DNA from: Actinomycetales bacterium
Lineage (GTDB): Bacteria; Actinomycetota; Actinomycetes; Mycobacteriales; Micromonosporaceae
NCBI GenBank assembly: GCA_002919305.1
Contig: PKFB01000048.1
Span: 1 to 53,811, forward strand
DNA: 53,811 bases
Direction: 5' to 3'
The notes under the pieces are model-generated. The model made no database searches. It was not told the origin of the DNA and worked only from the letters and a program-made list of their open reading frames with translations. The position numbers and the translations under genes are program-made. Positions 24,290 to 33,621 of the stretch are shown piece by piece. Position 1 is the first letter of the stretch. Each line of letters opens with the position of its first letter.

Positions 24290-25480
24290 GTGCTCGCCGT
24301 ACTCGCTCCTGGACAGGGCTCTCAGAAGCCCGGATTCCTGACCCCATGGTTGGCTCTCCCAGGCGCCGAAGCGCGCCTGCGGTGGTGGTCCACCCTCGCC
24401 GGTGTTGACCTCCTCCACCTGGGAACCGAGGCCGACGCCGAGGAGATCCGCGACACCGCCAAGACCCAACCGTTGTTGGTCGCCGCCGGCCTGCTGGCCG
24501 CCGAACACCTGCCGCTGTACGACGTCGCCCTGGTCGCCGGTCACTCGGTCGGTGAAATCACCGCCGCCGCGTTGTCCGGGGCGTTCACCCCGGAGACCGC
24601 GATCGCCTTCGCCGGGATCCGGGGCCGCGAAATGGCGGCGGCGTGCGCCCAGGAACCCACCGGCATGAGCGCGGTACTGGGCGGCGACCCCGACGAGGTG
24701 CTGGCGGCGATCGAGGCCGCCGGGTTGCACCCCGCCAACCGCAACGGCGCCGGTCAGGTGGTGGCGGCAGGACCGCTCAGCGGCCTGGAGAAGTTGGCAG
24801 CCAATCCACCGGCCGGAGCGCGGGTCACGGCCCTGAAGGTCGCCGGCGCCTTCCACACGCCGTACATGGCACCGGCTGAAGCCGCTCTGGAGGCGGTGGC
24901 GCCTGGTATCAGGTACAGCGATCCGACCCGGCTGCTCCTGTCCAACGCCGACGGCTCTGCGGTCAGCACCGGCTCGGAGCTGGTGGTCCGGCTGATCCGT
25001 CAGGTGACACTGCCGGTGCGGTGGGACCTGTGCATGCGTACCCTCGCCGACCTCGGGGTCACCGGCGTCATCGAGCTCACCCCTGCCGGCACGCTGGCCG
25101 GTTTGATCAAGCGGGAGCTCAAGGGGGACGCCGCACCCGAGATCGTCAAGGTGAACACTCCGGATGACCTGCCCGCGGCCCGGGACCTCATCGCCCGCCA
25201 CGGTACGCCGGCCCACATCGTGCCCGAACCCACGGTGCACTTCCGGGTCGTGGTGGCCAACGCGGCGGGAACGTTCCAGCCTGGGCAGCTCACCGAAGGA
25301 ACCGAGGTGACCTCCGGCCAGGTGATCGGTCAGGTGGTTACCCGGCAGGGCCCGACAGACATCACGGCCACGGCCTCCGGCGTGCTGGTGGAGTGGCTGG
25401 CTCACCCCGAAGACCCGGTCGCCCCGGGACAACCCCTGGCCCGCATCTCCCCCACCGCCATCCCCGGAGGCTCTCGATGA
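24290..25480 (+). CDS. fabD: FabD malonyl-CoA:ACP transacylase with extra biotinyl/lipoyl-like C-terminal domain
   Basis: 396 aa, against about 310 for ordinary FabD. Residues 1-305 are the transacylase: LAPGQGSQKPGFL, GHSVGE with Ser86, QVV..GP, and AGAFHTPYM with His189. It loads malonyl groups onto ACP for FAS-II. Residues about 312-390 form an added small domain (FRVVVANAAGTF...VTSGQVIGQVV...TATASGVLVEWL...DPVAPGQPLARI), which has the repeating hammerhead pattern of biotinyl/lipoyl domains. The MKM or DKA lysine turn is absent, so it should not carry a cofactor. GTG start. The stop overlaps fabH in ATGA. The extra domain could be a protein-docking element for the carboxylase or the ACP. 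Confidence 0.92.
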   Translation: MLAVLAPGQGSQKPGFLTPWLALPGAEARLRWWSTLAGVDLLHLGTEADAEEIRDTAKTQPLLVAAGLLAAEHLPLYDVALVAGHSVGEITAAALSGAFTPETAIAFAGIRGREMAAACAQEPTGMSAVLGGDPDEVLAAIEAAGLHPANRNGAGQVVAAGPLSGLEKLAANPPAGARVTALKVAGAFHTPYMAPAEAALEAVAPGIRYSDPTRLLLSNADGSAVSTGSELVVRLIRQVTLPVRWDLCMRTLADLGVTGVIELTPAGTLAGLIKRELKGDAAPEIVKVNTPDDLPAARDLIARHGTPAHIVPEPTVHFRVVVANAAGTFQPGQLTEGTEVTSGQVIGQVVTRQGPTDITATASGVLVEWLAHPEDPVAPGQPLARISPTAIPGGSR

Positions 25481-26430
25481 CCTACCCCGGCTCCCGGATT
25501 GTGTCCCTGGGGCATTACCAACCCTCGAAAATCCTCACCAACGACGACTTGGCCGCGATGGTCGACACGAGCGACGAGTGGATCCGCACGCGGGTGGGGA
25601 TTCAGACTCGTCGAATCGCCGAGTCCGACGAAACCGTGGCTGATATGGCGGCCGCGGCGGCTGAGAAGGCGTTGGCGGCCTCCGGGCTGACTCCAGCCGA
25701 TATCGACACGGTGGTGGTCGCCACATGCAGCTCCGCGGACCGCTCTCCTAATGTCGCCTGCCGAGTCGCGGACCGGTTAGGGATTCCGTCGCCCGCCGCG
25801 TACGACATCAACACCGCCTGCTCGGGCTTCTGCTACGGCCTGGCGACCGTCGACCACGCGATCCGAGCCGGGGCCAGCCAGCGCGCCCTTGTGATCGGGG
25901 CGGAGAAGCTGTCGGCCATCACCGACTGGACTGACCGCAGCACCTGCGTCATCTTCGGCGACGCGGCCGGGGCCGCGGTTGTGGTACCGGCCGAGACCCC
26001 GCAAAGCGTCGGTATCGGCCCGGTGGTGTGGGGTAGCGACCCCGAGCGTTCCCACGCGGTCCGGATTGAAGGATGGCAGCCGTTCATCCAGCAAGAGGGC
26101 CAGCAGGTGTTCCGCTGGGCCACCACGCAGCTGGCTCCGATCGCGCAGGAGGCCTGCCGCCGGGCGGGTGTGGACCCGTCCGAGCTGGCGGGTTTCGTCC
26201 CCCACCAGGCCAATCTGCGCATCATTGAGGCGATCGCACGTAAATTGGGTGCGCCTAATGCCGTGATCGCCCGCGACATCGTCGAATCCGGTAATACGTC
26301 AGCCGCGTCTATTCCGGTGGCGCTGTCCAAAATTATCGAACGGCGGGAGATACCGACGGGAGCGCCGGTCCTGCTGTTTGGTTTCGGTGGTGGACTGACC
26401 TACGCCGGGCAGGTCATCCGCTGTCCCTGA
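25477..26430 (+). CDS. fabH: FabH, beta-ketoacyl-ACP synthase III
   Basis: 317 aa; ATG overlaps the fabD stop. The catalytic triad is present: Cys115 in INTACSGF, His in PHQANLRIIEAI, and Asn in ESGNTSAASIPVAL. The start MTYPGSRIVSLGHYQPSKILTN and DEWIRTRVGI are typical. It condenses acyl-CoA primers (branched in most actinomycetes) with malonyl-ACP to start fatty-acid synthesis. Confidence 0.96.
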   Translation: MTYPGSRIVSLGHYQPSKILTNDDLAAMVDTSDEWIRTRVGIQTRRIAESDETVADMAAAAAEKALAASGLTPADIDTVVVATCSSADRSPNVACRVADRLGIPSPAAYDINTACSGFCYGLATVDHAIRAGASQRALVIGAEKLSAITDWTDRSTCVIFGDAAGAAVVVPAETPQSVGIGPVVWGSDPERSHAVRIEGWQPFIQQEGQQVFRWATTQLAPIAQEACRRAGVDPSELAGFVPHQANLRIIEAIARKLGAPNAVIARDIVESGNTSAASIPVALSKIIERREIPTGAPVLLFGFGGGLTYAGQVIRCP

Positions 26431-26486
26431 AAAGGCCCACAGATTTTCTTGTGACCCGCACAATTCACATAGGAAAGGAATCCAGC

Positions 26487-26729
26487 ATGACCCGCGAAGA
26501 GATCCAGAACGGCCTCAGCGAGATTCTCGAAGAGGTGGCCGGAGTCAACCCCGACGACGTCTCTGAGGAGAAGTCCTTCACCGAGGATCTCGAGGTCGAC
26601 TCCCTGTCGATGGTGGAGGTCGTGGTGGCCGCCGAGGAGAAGTTCGGCGTGAAGATCCCCGACGACGCGGTGCAGGACCTGCGCACGGTGGGGGACGCGA
26701 TCACCTTCATCGAGAAGGCCGCCGCGTGA
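26487..26729 (+). CDS. acpP: Acyl carrier protein of FAS-II
   Basis: 80 aa; the ATG at 26487 has AGGAAAGGA upstream. Ser39 in EVDSLSMVEVV is the phosphopantetheine site (DSL motif). The protein is acidic with four helices, ending in GDAITFIEKAAA. It carries the growing chain between FabD, FabH and FabF. It lies 56 bp after fabH and 40 bp before fabF. Confidence 0.96.
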   Translation: MTREEIQNGLSEILEEVAGVNPDDVSEEKSFTEDLEVDSLSMVEVVVAAEEKFGVKIPDDAVQDLRTVGDAITFIEKAAA

Positions 26730-26769
26730 TTAAGCGTGTGAATCCCGCAACGTGTATCGAGGTATACAC

Positions 26770-28008
26770 ATGAGTTCGATCGATGTTGTCGTCACCGGGC
26801 TCGGCGCCACCACTCCTTTGGGGGCGGATGTCGCGTCGACTTGGGACGGCATGCTCACCGGTCGGTCCGGGGTGCACGCTCTGGAAGAGGAGTGGGCCGG
26901 CGATCTGCCCGTCCGGATCGCCGCCTCCCTCGCCGAGGATCCCACCACCCACTTCGATCGGGTTCTCCTTCGCCGTCTGGACCGCTCCGAACAAATCGCG
27001 TTGATCGCGGCCCGTCAGGCATGGGCAGACGCGGGATTCGCACCTAAGGACGGTGGGGAGGGTGACTCCCTCGACCGGGAGCGGCTCGCGGTGACGTTCG
27101 GGACCGGTATCGGTGGCGCGCTCACCCTGCTGGCCCAGGACGACATCCTGGAGACCCGCGGCCCGCGGAAGGTGTCGCCCTTCACCATCCCGATGCTGAT
27201 GCCTAACGGGCCGGCCGCCTGGGTCGGTCTGGAATTAGGTGCGCTGGCCGGAGTCCACTCCCCCGCCAGCGCCTGCGCCACCGGCGCGGAAGCGATCGCG
27301 ATGGGGTTGGATGTCATCCGCTCCGGCCGGGCCGATGTGGTGGTGGCTGGAGGGACCGAGTCGGTGATCGCTCCGCTGCCCATCGCCGGCTTCGCCGCGA
27401 TGCGCGCCCTGTCCACCCGCAACGATGAGCCGGAACGCGCCTCCCGTCCGTGGGACAAGAACCGTGACGGTTTCGTCCTCGGTGAAGGTGCGGGAGCGTT
27501 GGTGCTGGAACGGGCCGACCATGCCCGGGCCCGAGGGGCGCGGATCTACGCACGGTTGGCCGGGGCGGGCCTCAGCTCGGACGGTTTCGACATCGTCCAG
27601 CCGCACCCCGACGGGCAGATCCGTGCCATGCGTCTCGCCTTGGAGAACGCGGGCGTGTCGCCTTCGGACGTCCACCACATCAACGCGCACGCCACCTCGA
27701 CCCCGGTCGGTGACATGCTGGAGGTCGAGGCGATCCGGAAGGCGATCGGTGACCACCCCGTGTTGACCTCGACGAAGTCGATGACGGGGCACCTCCTCGG
27801 CGCCGCCGGTGCCGTGGAGTCGATCGCCACCGTGCTGGCCGTCCACCACGGCGTCGTACCCCCCACTCTCAACCTCGACGATCCCGACGAGGCGCTCGAT
27901 CTGGATGTCGCGGCCGGTAAGCCGCGCGACCTGCAGATCAACGTTGCGATCAACAACTCGTTCGGGTTCGGCGGACACAACGTCGCGCTGGTGTTCCAGC
28001 GCGCCTGA
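26770..28008 (+). CDS. fabF: FabF, beta-ketoacyl-ACP synthase II
   Basis: 412 aa from ATG 26770 (CGAGG upstream). Cys169 in SPASACATGAEAIAMG is the nucleophile. Histidines lie in NAHATSTPVGD and in STKSMTGHLLGAAGA, and NNSFGFGGHN closes the domain. It elongates acyl-ACP with malonyl-ACP. It is the fourth synthase gene of the fas operon and is followed after 18 bp by the carboxyltransferase gene. Confidence 0.96.
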   Translation: MSSIDVVVTGLGATTPLGADVASTWDGMLTGRSGVHALEEEWAGDLPVRIAASLAEDPTTHFDRVLLRRLDRSEQIALIAARQAWADAGFAPKDGGEGDSLDRERLAVTFGTGIGGALTLLAQDDILETRGPRKVSPFTIPMLMPNGPAAWVGLELGALAGVHSPASACATGAEAIAMGLDVIRSGRADVVVAGGTESVIAPLPIAGFAAMRALSTRNDEPERASRPWDKNRDGFVLGEGAGALVLERADHARARGARIYARLAGAGLSSDGFDIVQPHPDGQIRAMRLALENAGVSPSDVHHINAHATSTPVGDMLEVEAIRKAIGDHPVLTSTKSMTGHLLGAAGAVESIATVLAVHHGVVPPTLNLDDPDEALDLDVAAGKPRDLQINVAINNSFGFGGHNVALVFQRA

Positions 28009-28026
28009 CACGGGGGAGGAAACCAC

Positions 28027-29445
28027 GTGACTGTCACCCAGGCCATCTCTGAGGCCAGTCTGGACGAACGGGATCCGGTCGTACGGCTGCAGACGGTGTT
28101 CGACACCGGCACGATGCGGCTGTTGACGACGCGGGACGACGTGGGTGTGTTGACCGCCGCTGGGCTGGTCGACGGGACACGGGTGATCGCGTTCGCCTGT
28201 GACGCGACCCGCATGGGCGGCGCCCTGGGTGCCGAGGGGTGCCGGCGGATCGCCGACGCCATCGACACCGCGGTGCGGGAACGCGTACCCGTGATCGGGC
28301 TATGGCACTCCGGTGGGGCCCGGATCGGGGAAGGCGTGGCCGCGTTGGACGGTATCGGCCAGATCTTCGCCGCGATGGTGCGCGCCTCTGGGCGGATCCC
28401 CCAAATCTCGGTGGTGTTGGGTCCGGCCGCCGGTGGCGCGGCGTACGGTCCGGCCCTAACCGACATCGTGGTGATGGGACCGGCCGGCCGGGTGTTCGTC
28501 ACCGGTCCGGAGGTGGTCCGGTCGGTCACCGGTGAGCAGGTGGACATGGAGCGGCTGGGCGGCCCCGACGCCCACGGTCGCCGCTCAGGTGTGGTGCACA
28601 TCGTGGCCGACAGCGACACCGCGGCCATCGAGCAGGCCCGGAACCTGGCCCGGCTGCTGGGTGACCAGGGACGGTTCTGCCCGGACGATGTCACCGTCGA
28701 CACCCCTGAGTCCGACCTGTCGACGCTGCTGCCGGCGGAGTCGGCCCGCGCCTACGACGTCAAGCCGCTCATCAAGCGGTTGCTGGATGAGCCCGGTGTG
28801 GAGCTGCACGCCAAGTGGGCCCCCAACATCGTCACCACCCTGGGGCGCCTCGCCGGGCGTACCGTCGGCGTCATCGCCAACAACCCGCTGCGGCTCGGTG
28901 GCTGCCTGGACGCGGCCAGCGCCGAGAAGGCCGCCCGGTTCGTGCGGATGTGCGACTCGCTGGGTGTGCCCCTGGTGGTCCTCGTCGACGTCCCCGGCTA
29001 CCTGCCCGGCGTCGGCCAGGAGTGGGACGGGGTGGTCCGTCGGGGCGCCAAACTGCTGCACGCCTTCGCTGAGGCGGTCGTTCCCCGGGTCACTCTGATC
29101 ACCCGCAAGGCCTACGGTGGCGCGTACATCGCCATGAACTCCCGCGCGTTGGGCGCGACCGCCGTGTTTGCCTGGCCCACCGCTGAGGTGGCGGTCATGG
29201 GGGCTCCTGCGGCGGTCAACATCATCCACCGCAGGACGCTGGCTGCCGCCCCGCCCGAGGAGCGGGAGGAGCTGCGGGCTCGCCTGATCGCCGAGCACGA
29301 GCGCACCGAGGGTGGTGTGAACCGGGCTCTGGAGATCGGCGTGGTGGACGAGATCATCAAGCCCACTCAGACCCGCCGTCGGATCGCCGAGGCCCTCGCC
29401 GCCGCACCGCCGGCCCGGGGCGCGCACGGCAACATTCCGCTGTAG
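28027..29445 (+). CDS. accD6: Acyl-CoA carboxylase beta (carboxyltransferase) subunit, AccD6-like
   Basis: 472 aa, GTG start with GGAGGAAA. It shows the biotin-carboxyl binding half (ACDATRMGGALGAEGCRRIADAI, GARIGEGVAALDGIGQIFA, GPAAGGAAYGPALTDIVVM) and the acyl-CoA half (NNPLRLGGCLDAASAEKAARF, LVDVPGYLPGVGQE, AYGGAYIAMNSRALGA, MGAPAAVNIIHRR). The length and the position after the beta-ketoacyl synthase gene match mycobacterial accD6, which supplies malonyl-CoA to FAS-II. A biotinylated alpha subunit is not in the window. It ends before a strong terminator. Confidence 0.93.
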   Translation: MTVTQAISEASLDERDPVVRLQTVFDTGTMRLLTTRDDVGVLTAAGLVDGTRVIAFACDATRMGGALGAEGCRRIADAIDTAVRERVPVIGLWHSGGARIGEGVAALDGIGQIFAAMVRASGRIPQISVVLGPAAGGAAYGPALTDIVVMGPAGRVFVTGPEVVRSVTGEQVDMERLGGPDAHGRRSGVVHIVADSDTAAIEQARNLARLLGDQGRFCPDDVTVDTPESDLSTLLPAESARAYDVKPLIKRLLDEPGVELHAKWAPNIVTTLGRLAGRTVGVIANNPLRLGGCLDAASAEKAARFVRMCDSLGVPLVVLVDVPGYLPGVGQEWDGVVRRGAKLLHAFAEAVVPRVTLITRKAYGGAYIAMNSRALGATAVFAWPTAEVAVMGAPAAVNIIHRRTLAAAPPEEREELRARLIAEHERTEGGVNRALEIGVVDEIIKPTQTRRRIAEALAAAPPARGAHGNIPL

Positions 29446-29550
29446 CACCGCCGGACGCGGTCGCGACCGTGTCATCGTCGCCGCGACCCGACAACGGCGC
29501 GACCGTGTCCGTCCGTGCCCCAGCCGTTCTCTGCTGCTCTCTGAGATCAC

Positions 29551-29596
29551 CGTCCGGGTCTCCGCTTGGCCCACTGCCCGGGGACCCGGACGTTTT
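29551..29596 (+). terminator. Rho-independent terminator of the fas operon
   Basis: CGTCCGGGTC (29551-29560) pairs with GACCCGGACG (29583-29592), followed by TTTTCTGTTG. It is about 105 bp past the accD stop. Confidence 0.88.
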
Positions 29597-29684
29597 CTGT
29601 TGTAAGAGTTCAGCCGTCAGGAGCGGGCCTACCGCGTACCCAGGCCTGCGGCGTGCCGCAGTAACATGCCGGTGAAAGGCCGTT

Positions 29685-31529
29685 TTACACGCAGGCGGAG
29701 ACCGGAAGCCCGTCGACAAGCACCGGTGATCGGCCGGTCGCCGACGCCTCCCCCACCAGGACGGCCGCCACCGCCCGCAACGAGAACTCATTAGCTCCGA
29801 ACGCGGCCAGTAGGACCGGGGAGTCGGCCTGTCTGAGCTGGTAGGGGGCGTCCATGCTCACCGTGACGTCACCGGCCTCCCGAGCGACGTCAGCGACGCT
29901 GTCCCCGTACCCCGCTAGATGGACGGTGACGCCTCCGTCGCCGAGGGCCACGCCGTAGTCCTGCAGGGCTTCGCTGAGCCACGTCCGCTGCTCCTCGCGT
30001 CCCCCGGTCACACGCACCGGGCCGGTGATCAACGGGCCGTCGCACGGGCCCCGTAACACCGTCACCGCCGCCGCAGCGATCTCCTGCGCCGTCCGCTGGT
30101 GTTCTGGGCTGCCCACGATGGACAAATCGGGCCGCTGGTTCACGGCCGCCACTTCGAACTTGGCGGTGATGATCCGGGTCACGGCCTCCACCAGGCGCTC
30201 CCGAGGGAGTCGGCCGCTGTGGAGGGCCTCCAGCAGCCCGTGGTACGCGGCGTCTAAGTCCGATGGCATCAGAAGGATGTCGTTCCCGGCCAGCAGGGCC
30301 CGCACCGCCGCTTCCTCAGGGCCGAACCTGGCCACCGGCTCCATCTGCAGCGAGTCGGTGATCACAACCCCGTCGAATCCCAGCTGCTCGCGGAGCAGAT
30401 CCACCAGGACCCGGGAGGACAGGGAGGCGGGAACACCGGGGTCTATCGCCTGGACATCTAAATGTCCGGACATCACGAACCGCGTACCCGCAGCTATCCC
30501 GGCCTCGAAGGGAAGCAGGTCCTCCGACCGTAACTGCTCCATGCTCTGGGTGAGCACCGGCAGGGCCTCATGACTGTCGGTCGAGGTCCGACCGTGGCCC
30601 GGGAAGTGCTTGAGCGCGGAGGCTACCCCGGCCTGTTCGATACCGGTGACCGTGGCGGCGACGTGGCGAGCGACCAGCTCCGGATCGGAGCCGTAGGAGC
30701 GGGAGCCGATGACCTGGTTGTCAGGATCAGTGATGACGTCAGCATCGGGGGCGAAGATCAGATTGATCCCTAAGGCCGACAGTTCGGTCGCGGACACGGT
30801 GGCCGCGCGTTCGGTCAACTCCGGATCATCGATGGCGCCGAAGGCCATCGCCGTGGGCAGTAGGGTCATCCCCTCCCGCATCCGGGTGACCACGCCGTGC
30901 TCCTGGTCGATGCCGATCAGCATCGGCACCCCGGCGGGCAACTCTAACGCGGCCCGCTGCAGGCCGCTGGTGAGCCGACGCACCTGCGCTGGATTGTCCA
31001 GGTTGGAGGTGGGGTGAGTGGCGGTAGGGTCGTCGGCGGACTGCCTCATCAAGATCACCCCGCCGAGCCGGTACCGCTGGACCACCTCGGCCGGGGTCAG
31101 CCCGCCGTTGGCGGCTCGGGAAGCATCGCTCACCTCATAGGCGTCATCGCCGTAGATGGTGGGCATCAGAACCTGCCCCACCAGATCCTCGTCAGGGAGG
31201 GTGGCCGCGATCTCAGCGGCCGCGGCCTGGGGATCCTCTGGAATGTCAATGAGCGGTTCTGTCAACGCTGATCGCCACCGCACCGCCGGATCAGTGAAAC
31301 CAGCGACGACGATCACGGTAGGCACAACGATCAGGGTGACCGCCACGGCGGCCGTAATCACCCAGTGTCGGTACCGTGACAGCTTCGCGAGTGGTCCCGA
31401 ACTCCAGAGTCGACGCGAAGGACGGGGGGTCAGCCGCCGCAGGACCCGTAAAAGGATGGCCAGTCGGTCAGAGTGGACGATCCGCACTCGGACAAGTGCA
31501 CCATCCCGCTCCCAGACCGAAGCGACCAC
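29685..31529 (-). CDS. Membrane-anchored GH3 hydrolase, NagZ-like
   Basis: 614 aa. A cytosolic basic N-terminus is followed by one membrane helix (about 56-80, VITAAVAVTLIVVPTVIVV), placing the rest outside. The GH3 barrel carries GVPMLIGIDQEHGVV, the NagZ signature KHFPGHGRTSTDSHEALP (Asp/His dyad), MSGHLDVQAIDP, and VITDSLQMEPV with the nucleophile Asp. A second, poorly conserved C-terminal domain follows (about 440-614). Enzymes of this group cleave beta-N-acetylglucosaminides, for example peptidoglycan fragments. GTG start directly after a G-run; an internal start at VRIVHSD is possible. Confidence 0.88.
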   Translation of the reverse strand: MVASVWERDGALVRVRIVHSDRLAILLRVLRRLTPRPSRRLWSSGPLAKLSRYRHWVITAAVAVTLIVVPTVIVVAGFTDPAVRWRSALTEPLIDIPEDPQAAAAEIAATLPDEDLVGQVLMPTIYGDDAYEVSDASRAANGGLTPAEVVQRYRLGGVILMRQSADDPTATHPTSNLDNPAQVRRLTSGLQRAALELPAGVPMLIGIDQEHGVVTRMREGMTLLPTAMAFGAIDDPELTERAATVSATELSALGINLIFAPDADVITDPDNQVIGSRSYGSDPELVARHVAATVTGIEQAGVASALKHFPGHGRTSTDSHEALPVLTQSMEQLRSEDLLPFEAGIAAGTRFVMSGHLDVQAIDPGVPASLSSRVLVDLLREQLGFDGVVITDSLQMEPVARFGPEEAAVRALLAGNDILLMPSDLDAAYHGLLEALHSGRLPRERLVEAVTRIITAKFEVAAVNQRPDLSIVGSPEHQRTAQEIAAAAVTVLRGPCDGPLITGPVRVTGGREEQRTWLSEALQDYGVALGDGGVTVHLAGYGDSVADVAREAGDVTVSMDAPYQLRQADSPVLLAAFGANEFSLRAVAAVLVGEASATGRSPVLVDGLPVSACV

Positions 31530-31560
31530 CCCCCAAACCTAAAGCGCGCTGTCCAGCGTC

Positions 31561-32052
31561 TCAGCCGGCTTGGGTCAACCAGACCACGGGTGCACCCTCC
31601 CCCGCCTGCCGGTAGGGCTCCAACTCCGCGTCCCAGGCCGTCCCCAGCAGCCGATCCAGTCCGTGAACCAACGCCTCTGCTCCGGCCGCCTGGGCCATCA
31701 GGGCCCGCACCCGGTCCTCAGGGAGCAGCAAATCCCCGTTGGCGCTCATGGTGGCCCGGAAGACCCCTCGGCCCGGAACGTGCATGATTCGCTCACCGTC
31801 GACACCCGGACTGGGTTCTTCGGTTACCTCGAACCGGGTCATTGGCCACTGTCGGAGCGCGGCCGCCAACTCGGTCCCGGTCCCGACACGCCCGGACCAG
31901 GAGCATTCGGCCCGCAGGGTGGTGGGATCCGCGGGCTGTGGTGTCCACTCCAGCCGGACTGGCGTAGAGAGGACACGTGCGATCGCCCACTCGACATGCG
32001 GACACACGGCGGGTGGGCACGAGTGGACGTAGACGACGCCTCGCGTCGGCAC
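31561..32052 (-). CDS. DUF3145 domain protein
   Basis: 163 aa. It begins TRGVVYVHSCPPAVCPHVEWAIARVL and contains LRAECSWSGRVGTGAEL-like sequence (here GRVGTGTELAAALRQWP), RFEVTEEPSPG.DGERIMHVPGRG and the C-terminal ELEPYRQAG..APVVWLTQAG, all typical of DUF3145. This family is confined to actinobacteria, is conserved in single copy, and has unknown function. It lies 31 bp from the GH3 start on the same strand, so the two may be co-transcribed. Confidence 0.9.
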   Translation of the reverse strand: MPTRGVVYVHSCPPAVCPHVEWAIARVLSTPVRLEWTPQPADPTTLRAECSWSGRVGTGTELAAALRQWPMTRFEVTEEPSPGVDGERIMHVPGRGVFRATMSANGDLLLPEDRVRALMAQAAGAEALVHGLDRLLGTAWDAELEPYRQAGEGAPVVWLTQAG

Positions 32053-32372
32053 GGTGACCTCCCAGTTGTCGAGGTACGCCTTCCCCCACGCCCTCGGCTA
32101 TGGCAGGTCGATCATCATGATGACTGTGCGACGCGAGTTACGCCAGTCGCTTGGAGATATTGGTGGGAAAAGTGTGGCGAACAATGCGGCGCGGCGGGAA
32201 TAGCACCGTCCGGGAGGGTGCTGCATCATGCGAGTCCTGCCCCTCGTCACACAACAGTGGACATTGCTACAACAGTGGAGAGTCGTTGATGGTATCGCTC
32301 TCGCCATAAGGTAGGGTCCCTGCGGCGCCTTGTTGCCGTTCTCATCTTGTTCAGTGTCAAGGAGTACCACGC
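32053..32372 (+). promoter_or_regulatory. Upstream region of the 110-aa gene with spaced direct repeats
   Basis: 320 bp without a gene. ACAACAGTGGA occurs at 32251-32261 and 32269-32279, starts 18 bp apart. Just downstream, TTGATG (32286-32291) and TAAGGT (32307-32312) could be -35/-10 elements with a short 15-bp spacer; this is tentative. Confidence 0.35.
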
Positions 32373-32705
32373 GTGGCCACCAACCAGTCCAAGACCGCGC
32401 GCGCTTCGGTCCGTGCCGGGCAGCAGAGCAACACCGGCGGCGCGCTCAACGTACTTGGTGAGTTCAAGTACCTGATCCCGCTCGCTAACGGCAAGTACGC
32501 CTATGTGCGTAACATCACCACTGGGAAGACGGTCCACTGCGCGACCGACTCGGACAAGTTCGTGACCGAAATCAAGCAGCTGGTTGAGGCCGGTCACGGC
32601 GGAAAGATCCGGAGCGAACTGGACGCGTTGAATGCTAACCACCCCACCCACGGTTGGGATGTCACCACCAAGCGTCTGGTCGAAGCCGGCGTCTTCGAGA
32701 ACTGA
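32373..32705 (+). CDS. Conserved-looking 110-aa protein of unknown function
   Basis: I do not recognise this protein. GTG start with AAGGAG about 11-16 bases before it. The N-terminal ~22 residues are polar (TNQSKTARASVRAGQQSN). Then come a beta-rich part (LGEFKYLIPLANGKYAYVRNITTGKTVHCA), a helix (SDKFVTEIKQLVEAG) and a C-terminal HPTHGWDVTTKRLVEAG. There is no signal peptide and no membrane segment. It is a monocistronic unit with its own promoter region and a clean terminator, and codon choice is restricted (AAG, AAC, GGC), which suggests high expression. Confidence 0.8.
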   Translation: MATNQSKTARASVRAGQQSNTGGALNVLGEFKYLIPLANGKYAYVRNITTGKTVHCATDSDKFVTEIKQLVEAGHGGKIRSELDALNANHPTHGWDVTTKRLVEAGVFEN

Positions 32706-32715
32706 CTCAGTGGGA

Positions 32716-32748
32716 ATCGGGCCCTGACAATAAGCAGGGCCCGATTCT
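32716..32748 (+). terminator. Rho-independent terminator of the 110-aa gene
   Basis: Perfect 11-bp stem ATCGGGCCCTG / CAGGGCCCGAT with an 8-base loop, followed by TCTGTAT; 11 bp past the stop codon. Confidence 0.8.
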
Positions 32749-32828
32749 GTATGGTTCGCCGGGCTACTGTTCCTTTCCGGCCGTGTCCACACAGAACCCT
32801 GCTTACGGCAGGGAGCGTGGCCCCACGG

Positions 32829-33497
32829 TCACAGCGACAACAGCCGCACCCGTCCCGTTGTGATCTCATAGCGGGCTCCGACCACTCGGAGCCCGCCGCG
32901 CTCCTGCGCCTGGCGTACCGTCGGCAGCTCCCGCAGCGCGCGGACGGTAGCCGCGACGTGGGCGACCATGGTGGCCGCGTACGGGTCGTCACCGTCCACC
33001 GACACCGACGGGCCGATGACCTCAGCCAGGTATGCCTTCGCCCCCTCTAAGCGTCGCCCCTGGCGAACCGCGTCGACCACCGCCGTGATCGCACCGCATC
33101 GGTCGTGTCCGAGGACCATCAGCAGCGGTACCTTCAGATCCACGACCCCGAATTCGACCGACGCCCGTAACGCCTGATCGAGTACGTGGCCGGCCGAGCG
33201 CGCCACCAGAAGCGAGCCGAAGTCCTGATCGAAGACGGCTTCCACCGGGACCCGGGAATCCACACAACTGATGACCATCCCGAAAGGATGCTGGGCAGTG
33301 GCCCAGCGACGGGCAGCCACCACGTCATGATGGTGTATGGGGCGTCCGGTCAGGAAACGGCGATTTCCCTGCAACAAGATCAGCAGCGCGTTCGATGCGG
33401 GATCGATCGCCGACGGATCGGTCGGTACGTTGAGAAACTCATCATCATCCAGATGAGGCTGAGCGGGCACCGTTTCCTCCCACCCCGGGTGTGACAT
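32829..33497 (-). CDS. Beta-class carbonic anhydrase
   Basis: 222 aa. The zinc ligands are Cys78 (ISCVDSR, with Asp80/Arg82 dyad), His131 and Cys134 (GHDRCGA). ARSAGHVLDQALRASVEFGV is also typical. It hydrates CO2 to bicarbonate, which feeds carboxylases such as the AccD system. No signal peptide is present, so it is cytosolic. The start ATG has only weak ribosome-site sequence. Confidence 0.93.
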   Translation of the reverse strand: MSHPGWEETVPAQPHLDDDEFLNVPTDPSAIDPASNALLILLQGNRRFLTGRPIHHHDVVAARRWATAQHPFGMVISCVDSRVPVEAVFDQDFGSLLVARSAGHVLDQALRASVEFGVVDLKVPLLMVLGHDRCGAITAVVDAVRQGRRLEGAKAYLAEVIGPSVSVDGDDPYAATMVAHVAATVRALRELPTVRQAQERGGLRVVGARYEITTGRVRLLSL

Positions 33498-33621
33498 GGC
33501 ACAAGGGTAGGAGCGACCGTCCTGCCTGGACGGTAATTCTCGCCACGTTCACATGAAGTTCACACACCAACCCATCGATCTAAATCGATGGATTCAGTGC
33601 CTCACCAGGGAGAATGACCGC

